Under the pieces are notes generated by a model. The model saw nothing but the letters and a program-made list of their open reading frames with translations. It was not told the DNA's origin and did no database searches. This document shows, in pieces, positions 59,869 to 64,000 of a stretch of 64,000 bases of DNA. A program made the translations under genes and the position numbers. The DNA comes from an uncultured Collinsella sp. (GTDB taxonomy: Bacteria; Actinomycetota; Coriobacteriia; Coriobacteriales; Coriobacteriaceae): assembly GCA_934668875.1 (NCBI GenBank), contig CAKUON010000001.1, forward strand, positions 124,001-188,000, read 5' to 3'. How positions within the stretch are numbered: the stretch's first letter is position 1; each line of letters starts with the position of its first letter.

Positions 59869-60312
59869 CTAGAAACCGCTCACATCCGAGCGCTCCCAGC
59901 TGGCGACCTGATCGGGAGATACCGTACCCAGAGCCTCAAACTTCCAGGAGCCACCCGCCTTCAGATGATTGGTGTTCGCGAGGGCAGTTCCAACCTGGTT
60001 GCCATCAGCATCATACAAAACGTACTCGATCTGAATGTAGCTCTTTTCCTTGTCCGTGTTATTGGTCAGCGTACCCGTGATCTTATAGGCGAACTGATTA
60101 GAGGTATCCTCGACCTCGTCGGCAATCGTATAAGGCTCCTGCGGCTCTTGTTGCTCTTCGGCCTGCTGCGATGCCTCGGCAGGTTTCGACACATCGCCCG
60201 TAGATGAGTCAGAGGAGTTGCCGCCCATGGAACCCACAGCGCCGACGATAACGAGCACAACGATTATGCCCAGAACGATCTTACCGATCGGCTTCTTTCC
60301 TTCTTTTGCCAT
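59869..60312 (-). CDS. FxLYD domain protein, membrane-anchored
   Basis: A 147-residue protein: basic cytoplasmic start (MAKEGKKPIGK), one helix (IVLGIIVVLVIVGAVGSMGG), a Ser/Glu/Gln-rich linker and an FxLYD-type beta domain (KITGTLTNNTDKEKSYIQIEYVLYDADGNQVGTALANTNHLKAGGSWKFEA). It lies outside the membrane. Function unknown; such domains are often found in wall-associated proteins. The ribosome-binding site GGAAGG is inside the 3' arm of a 14-bp hairpin (60318-60371). The XRE gene starts 34 bp behind, so the three genes may form one operon ending with the kinase. Confidence 0.78.
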   Translation of the reverse strand: MAKEGKKPIGKIVLGIIVVLVIVGAVGSMGGNSSDSSTGDVSKPAEASQQAEEQQEPQEPYTIADEVEDTSNQFAYKITGTLTNNTDKEKSYIQIEYVLYDADGNQVGTALANTNHLKAGGSWKFEALGTVSPDQVASWERSDVSGF

Positions 60313-60317
60313 TATGC

Positions 60318-60371
60318 ATCCTTCCTACGATCCGGCCACCGTGCCGGCACACAGCCCATCGTAGGAAGGAT
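60318..60371 (-). promoter_or_regulatory. Shine-Dalgarno-sequestering hairpin of the FxLYD gene
   Basis: Arms 60318-60331 and 60358-60371 are perfect over 14 bp (ATCCTTCCTACGAT/ATCGTAGGAAGGAT). On the minus strand the 3' arm holds GGAAGGAT, the Shine-Dalgarno of the gene starting at 60312. The 26-nt loop contains the palindrome GTGCCGGCAC. The stem would block translation unless opened. Confidence 0.7.
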
Positions 60372-60433
60372 TGAACTTGAATTCATTAGCTGAGAGCTAA
60401 GGCTGCAAATGAAATTGCCAAGCAGCGAAAGAA

Positions 60434-61846
60434 CTAGCGGCGAGCCCGCCCCGTCTCGAGCAGCGCAAAGACAAACGAGAGCGCCATCGCGCAAACAAGC
60501 ACCAGCGTCGCCGACTGCGCACCGTTTGCCGTCGCCTGCGCCATCGCCGAATCGGCAACGCCAGCCTGTGCAGCATTTACCACGGCAGCAATCACACTGG
60601 TACCGATAGCGCCCGAGAGCTGCTGCAGCGTCGTAAACATGGCATTGCCGTCTGACTTAACCTCGGCGGTCAAATAGCGCAACGCACACGTCATGTTATT
60701 GCCGTACATCAGGCTTTGCCCAGCAGCAAACATCACATATACCAACGCCAGCTGCGTTGTCGCGAGGCGCGTGATCGTCGCTGCATACAGACACGTCGCA
60801 AGCAGCGAAAGGCCAACACCAAGCATGATGGGGAGTCGAGCGCCAAATCGGTCGAGCAGCTGCCCCGAAAACGGAGCCAAGACGGCACCGACCAGACAGC
60901 CCCACAGAAGAATCGAGCCGGCCTCCGTCTGGCCCACGCCCAAAACGAACTGGGCGAAGGAAGGCAGCAGGAACGAGAAGCCCAAAACAGTAAACTGCAG
61001 CGATACCGCGACACCCAGTCCAAACACATAGCCCTGTCGACCGAAAATACTCAGATTAATCAACGGAGCATCGCACGAACGCTCGCGGCGCACAAAGAGG
61101 GTCAGCAGGATGACAAACGCGACAAACAAAACGATGATTGCCGGACTCGTCCAGCCAAGATTCGCCCCCTCATCGACCGCAAGCACCAGACACCCAAACG
61201 ATGCGGCAAGACACAGCCACCCCGGAACATCAAACGACTCGCGGGAAACCTTATGGCTTTGACGAATGGAAGAAATGCCCAACACATAAGCTACGAGCAA
61301 CAGGGGAAGCAGTGCGGCGAAAATCGCGCGCCAGCCAAACGTCTCGGAAAGCCATCCGCCCACTGACGGGCCCACAGCAGGCGCCACGGCCGTGACCAAT
61401 GAGCCAATGCCCATCATAAGGCCCAGACGCTCCTGGGGTGCCTGCTCGGTAATGATGTTGAACATGAGTGGCAGCGCGACGCCCGTGCCGATTCCCTCGA
61501 GCACACGTCCCAGCAATAATGCCGGAAAAACCTGGGCCGTCATACCGCACACGATGCCCGCGATATAGAACGCCATGGCGAAACAAAAGACGTGCTTGGT
61601 TTTAAACCGCCGGTTCAAGAAACCCGATACGGGGACAACGGCGGCAAGCACCAGCAGATATGCCGTGGTGAGCCACTGAACAGTTGCTGTATTGACCCCA
61701 AATTCGCGCATCAGCGTTGGAAACGTGACGTTCATCGCCGTCTCTACGCACACGCCCGAAAATGACATGATGCCCGTCGCTACGATGGATAGCACGAGCC
61801 CGGCATCGAGCTTGCGCTCAAATGCATCGACCCTATTCTCTTGCAT
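60434..61846 (-). CDS. DHA2-family MFS multidrug exporter (EmrB/QacA-like)
   Basis: A 470-residue 14-helix drug:proton antiporter. Early blocks are MSFSGVCVETAMNVTFPTLMREFGVNTATVQWLTTAYLL (motif D1 region) and GFLNRRFKTKHVF (motif A). Motif C is LVTAVAPAVGPSVGGWLSETFGWR. Exports lipophilic compounds; substrate not known. I chose the ATG at 61844-61846 (MQENRVDAFERK), since the family N-terminus starts there and GGAAAG lies 9-10 nt upstream; the frame is open for 38 codons more. It is monocistronic. Confidence 0.9.
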   Translation of the reverse strand: MQENRVDAFERKLDAGLVLSIVATGIMSFSGVCVETAMNVTFPTLMREFGVNTATVQWLTTAYLLVLAAVVPVSGFLNRRFKTKHVFCFAMAFYIAGIVCGMTAQVFPALLLGRVLEGIGTGVALPLMFNIITEQAPQERLGLMMGIGSLVTAVAPAVGPSVGGWLSETFGWRAIFAALLPLLLVAYVLGISSIRQSHKVSRESFDVPGWLCLAASFGCLVLAVDEGANLGWTSPAIIVLFVAFVILLTLFVRRERSCDAPLINLSIFGRQGYVFGLGVAVSLQFTVLGFSFLLPSFAQFVLGVGQTEAGSILLWGCLVGAVLAPFSGQLLDRFGARLPIMLGVGLSLLATCLYAATITRLATTQLALVYVMFAAGQSLMYGNNMTCALRYLTAEVKSDGNAMFTTLQQLSGAIGTSVIAAVVNAAQAGVADSAMAQATANGAQSATLVLVCAMALSFVFALLETGRARR

Positions 61847-61984
61847 ACTTTTTTCTTTCCAAAACTCGGAAATGCCCTGCGCACAGGACACGCGGCCGAA
61901 GATGTCTCTAGATTCGACCACGGCCATTGTACGAACATTCAAATGAAAGTCAAACCGCAAATCCGACGCTTGGAATACGCACGC

Positions 61985-62308
61985 TTACCCCACTGTGACA
62001 GATTCACCGGTAAAAGTGCTGACCATCAGCAAAACAAAGAACACAAGGTAGCTGATGCTCAACAGGTAGGCGATGACCAAAAAGATGATCCATCCAACAT
62101 TGGACTTACCATTGTCACGTCGCTGCTCGCGGCAGCGATAGAGCCAGATTGTCACGCCAATGGCGACAATCAGCAACACGAGCGCCGCCGCAGCCAAACC
62201 GGCAAGCGCAAACATCATGCCAATGCTCAGCACAACAACCGGGAGCAGTAGCAAACCACACCCGCAACCACCCGGACTATATACGGCAGATTGTCGACGT
62301 CGCTTCAT
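61985..62308 (-). CDS. Small membrane protein of unknown function
   Basis: 107 residues: basic start (MKRRRQSAVYSPGGCGCG), then two helices fused into one long hydrophobic stretch (LLLLPVVVLSIGMMFALAGLAAAALVLLIVAIG in total), a basic loop RCREQRRDNGKSN and a third helix pair at the end. No family recognised. GGAG is 5 nt before the ATG at 62306-62308. It stands between higA (29 bp away) and the exporter. It might be part of the higBA transcript. Confidence 0.6.
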   Translation of the reverse strand: MKRRRQSAVYSPGGCGCGLLLLPVVVLSIGMMFALAGLAAAALVLLIVAIGVTIWLYRCREQRRDNGKSNVGWIIFLVIAYLLSISYLVFFVLLMVSTFTGESVTVG

Positions 62309-62337
62309 CGTCACTCCATACTCCGCATCGTTGGACC

Positions 62338-62679
62338 CTACAGCGCGATGGCCTGCTGAACAGGAGCGATTTTGTCGAGCTCAGGTTTAATCCGCCTTTT
62401 CTCGGCCTCAAGGTCAAACGCCACCTGAGCGCGCAGCCAATAACCATCCGTCAGGCCAAAATAACGGCAAAGACGGAGGTCTGTGTCGGCCGTCACACGG
62501 CGCCTCCCCAAAATAATCTGCCCGATACGCTGAGCCGGAATCCCGGTCTCCTTAGCAAGGCGATATTGAGAAATACCCATGGGAACAAGAAACTCCTCTT
62601 TGAGAAGCTCACCAGGAGTCACCGGTGACAGCAAATCAGCCGCAGCCTCCTCATTTATGATAATCGACGATTTCGACAT
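62338..62679 (-). CDS. higA: HigA-family antitoxin
   Basis: A 113-residue HTH antitoxin: PVTPGELLKEEFLVPMGISQYRLAKETGIPAQRIGQIILGRRRVTADTDLRL is the typical HigA/VapI XRE core (shown here as GISQYRLAKETGIPAQRIGQ), followed by YFGLTDGYWLRAQVAFDLE. ATG at 62677-62679 overlaps the end of higB by 29 bp. Neutralises HigB and represses the operon. Toxin-first order is the hallmark of higBA. Confidence 0.9.
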   Translation of the reverse strand: MSKSSIIINEEAAADLLSPVTPGELLKEEFLVPMGISQYRLAKETGIPAQRIGQIILGRRRVTADTDLRLCRYFGLTDGYWLRAQVAFDLEAEKRRIKPELDKIAPVQQAIAL

Positions 62680-62932
62680 TCCAAGCCATCCCCTGTCTCC
62701 ACTCAAAGCAGACCCGATAGCGTTCGTTGACGCGAATACTGTATTGACCGGCACGATCGCCCTTCAATGCTTCAAGGCGGTTGCCTGGCGGAATGCGAAG
62801 ATCATCAAGCGAAGCGCAGACCTGCAGTTGGCGGATCTTCCTCAATGCGACCCGCTCAAAAGGAATGAACTTCCTGACCCGCACACCCATGGCAAAGCGT
62901 TCGGTATCTTCATCTTTATAGGATGCAATCAT
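62651..62932 (-). CDS. higB: HigB-family toxin (RelE superfamily mRNase)
   Basis: 93 residues with the RelE-like fold: HKxL-type FERVALRKIRQLQVCASLDDLRIPPGNRLEALKGDRAGQYSIRVNERYRVCFEW is the recognisable block (seen as PPGNRLEALKGDRAGQYSIR). The basic RYR pair and final VEIVDYHK correspond to HigB catalytic regions. It cleaves mRNA on the ribosome in known systems. Intact. AAGGCG precedes the ATG. Confidence 0.92.
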   Translation of the reverse strand: MIASYKDEDTERFAMGVRVRKFIPFERVALRKIRQLQVCASLDDLRIPPGNRLEALKGDRAGQYSIRVNERYRVCFEWRQGMAWNVEIVDYHK

Positions 62933-62943
62933 AGTATCGCCTT

Positions 62944-62989
62944 ACGTTAATAACGTCAAACGTTTCTATAGACTTACATCTTCATTATA
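62944..62989 (-). promoter_or_regulatory. higBA promoter and operator
   Basis: Minus-strand -10 TATAAT (62989-62984) and, just downstream of the expected start, a perfect palindrome ACGTTA-A-TAACGT (62944-62956), 12 bp before the higB ATG. A convincing -35 was not found. The palindrome is a good candidate for HigA binding. Confidence 0.6.
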
Positions 62990-63033
62990 CCGTACATCTG
63001 TTCGTATTTTCTAGGCAATTACTTCTTTGCCCA

Positions 63034-64000
63034 TTAGGCAAGCGAAAGCAATCGTTTATAGACATCGAGGCCTTTGAGCAGGATTTCCTCATCAAAGAGC
63101 ATGGTATCGGTATGCAGTGCGCTGGCGGCATAGGCGGGGCAGCCCTCGGTGTCACTCGGATTGTCTTGGCCGGCAGGCACGCCCGTGCCCAATAAGAAGA
63201 ACACGCCCGGCAGATGGCGCTGATAGAACGCGAAATCCTCGGCAATCAGTAGTGGCTCGTTCACCAGTTGCAACTCGGGCAAAGCAGGTGCAATGCAGGC
63301 AAACAGCTCAGGGTCGTTATCGACCGGCGGGTATCCCTCGACGAAGTCGAGGTCGTAGGTGCAGCCCGTCGACGCGCACGCCTCGTCGAGCACACGGCGC
63401 ACACCCTCGCGCGCACGATCGAACATGTCGTCCGTAAACACGCGCAGGCTGCCGGCGACATGGGCCTCCCCTGCCACCGCATTGCAGACGGTGCCCGCCC
63501 GCAGCAGACCGAACTTGCCAATGCAGGGCTCGTCGGCGCCCAACTCGTCCATCAGCTCGCGCTCGGCAACCAAGAACTTGGCCGCCGCCAGCGCCGCATC
63601 GTGCGATTCCTCGACCGGAACGCCATAGGTCTTGGCAATATGGATACTCGTGCCATGGATATGAATGTGAGTCTCGCTCGAGCGCGCCAGCAGCGGACCG
63701 GAGCAGCTCGCCAGCGTACCGGCAGGCAGATCGGGCCACACGTGGAAGCCAAAGATGCGATCGGCCCCGTAGCGCTCGAACACGCCGCTCTCGCATACCG
63801 TCTTAGCGCCACCGGTCGTCTCCTCGGCCGGCTGAAACACAAAGAGCACGTTACGTTTGATGACGCCCGGCTGCTCACGAATCGTACGGTCGACATAAGT
63901 TGTTGCCGCCAGTGCCATGGCCATGTGGCCGTCGTGGCCGCAAGCGTGCATCTTGCCGGGATGCGTCGAGGCAAAGGCCGCTCCCGTTGCCTCCGCGATG
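63034..64000 (-). CDS. M20 family amidohydrolase (5' end cut by window)
   Basis: Zinc-dependent peptidase/amidohydrolase of the M20D group (N-acyl-amino acid or aminobenzoyl-glutamate hydrolases). The frame is open to base 64000. Visible: HPGKMHACGHDGHMAMAL (metal His and Asp), VFQPAEETTGGAKTV (catalytic Glu-Glu), GFHVWPDLPAGTLAS, and NEPLLIAEDFAFYQRHLPGVFFLLG (metal Glu/Asp, end of catalytic domain). About 322 residues are in the window; the first 80 or so are missing. The dimerisation domain (THIHIHGTSIHIAKTYG) has GTSIHIA where most relatives have GKGAHAS. Confidence 0.92.
   Translation of the reverse strand, partial: IAEATGAAFASTHPGKMHACGHDGHMAMALAATTYVDRTIREQPGVIKRNVLFVFQPAEETTGGAKTVCESGVFERYGADRIFGFHVWPDLPAGTLASCSGPLLARSSETHIHIHGTSIHIAKTYGVPVEESHDAALAAAKFLVAERELMDELGADEPCIGKFGLLRAGTVCNAVAGEAHVAGSLRVFTDDMFDRAREGVRRVLDEACASTGCTYDLDFVEGYPPVDNDPELFACIAPALPELQLVNEPLLIAEDFAFYQRHLPGVFFLLGTGVPAGQDNPSDTEGCPAYAASALHTDTMLFDEEILLKGLDVYKRLLSLA

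Overview
The window is a high-GC Gram-positive chromosome segment, most probably from Collinsella or a close relative (Coriobacteriia). The grounds are a dcw cell-wall cluster with mraZ, an arginine deiminase route with a YfcC-type antiporter, actinobacterial-type acetate kinases (VQGG instead of VHGG), an ECF transporter with a fused double ATPase, a D-Asp ligase/Asp racemase pair and an LPxTG-anchored C69 dipeptidase. No rRNA, tRNA, CRISPR array, prophage or insertion sequence was recognised.

Layout. 1-7.4 kb (minus): murD (cut by the window edge), mraY, murF, ftsI, ftsL-like, rsmH and mraZ, read from a clear sigma-A-type promoter with a GTGGGG cluster (candidate MraZ boxes); murE is missing from its usual place. 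7.8-12.7 kb: xerD, pyrG, a winged-helix regulator and a DUF1846 protein. 13.3-20.4 kb (minus): arginine catabolism with antiporter, ornithine carbamoyltransferase and two arcA genes that look identical at DNA level and flank an aminotransferase. 21-27.1 kb (plus): ppk, an RlmD-type methyltransferase, a DJ-1/PfpI protein, maf and an S58 peptidase. 27.5-29.7 kb: glf and a family 2 glycosyltransferase. 29.9-33.8 kb: pta facing two tandem ackA genes. 33.9-41.8 kb: an accessory-looking stretch with three MFS carriers, LysR, HIT protein, carboxylesterase and a divergent MerR regulator. 42-46.9 kb: xseA/xseB, a zinc protease, RNase D, a lipid kinase and a 30-residue membrane protein. 47.2-53.5 kb: the anchored dipeptidase, then a leader peptide with three consecutive Trp codons and an attenuator ahead of two TrpP-like S components, a double ECF ATPase and EcfT. 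53.6-57.9 kb: Asp racemase, D-Asp ligase, MOSC protein and a PcsB-like murein hydrolase. 57.9-64 kb: Ser/Thr kinase with XRE partner, FxLYD protein, drug-efflux MFS, higBA and an M20 amidohydrolase cut by the window edge.

The genes form a few functional groups. dcw, D-Asp ligase/racemase and the hydrolase build and remodel peptidoglycan. arcA, argF and the antiporter would give ornithine and carbamoyl phosphate from arginine (no carbamate kinase is in view), and pta/ackA gives ATP from acetyl-CoA. The Trp leader plus ECF genes form a self-consistent tryptophan uptake system controlled by charged tRNA-Trp.

The most notable signals are: (1) the Trp-codon leader and attenuator before an ECF transporter; (2) about ten long intergenic inverted repeats with unrelated arms, two of which share a 53-54 nt core with compensatory base-pair changes; (3) a CCGTTC direct repeat at exactly 21-bp spacing at four sites, including both arcA promoters at a fixed distance from the -10; (4) the identical arcA pair with diverged promoters; (5) a 14-bp hairpin that buries the Shine-Dalgarno of the FxLYD gene.
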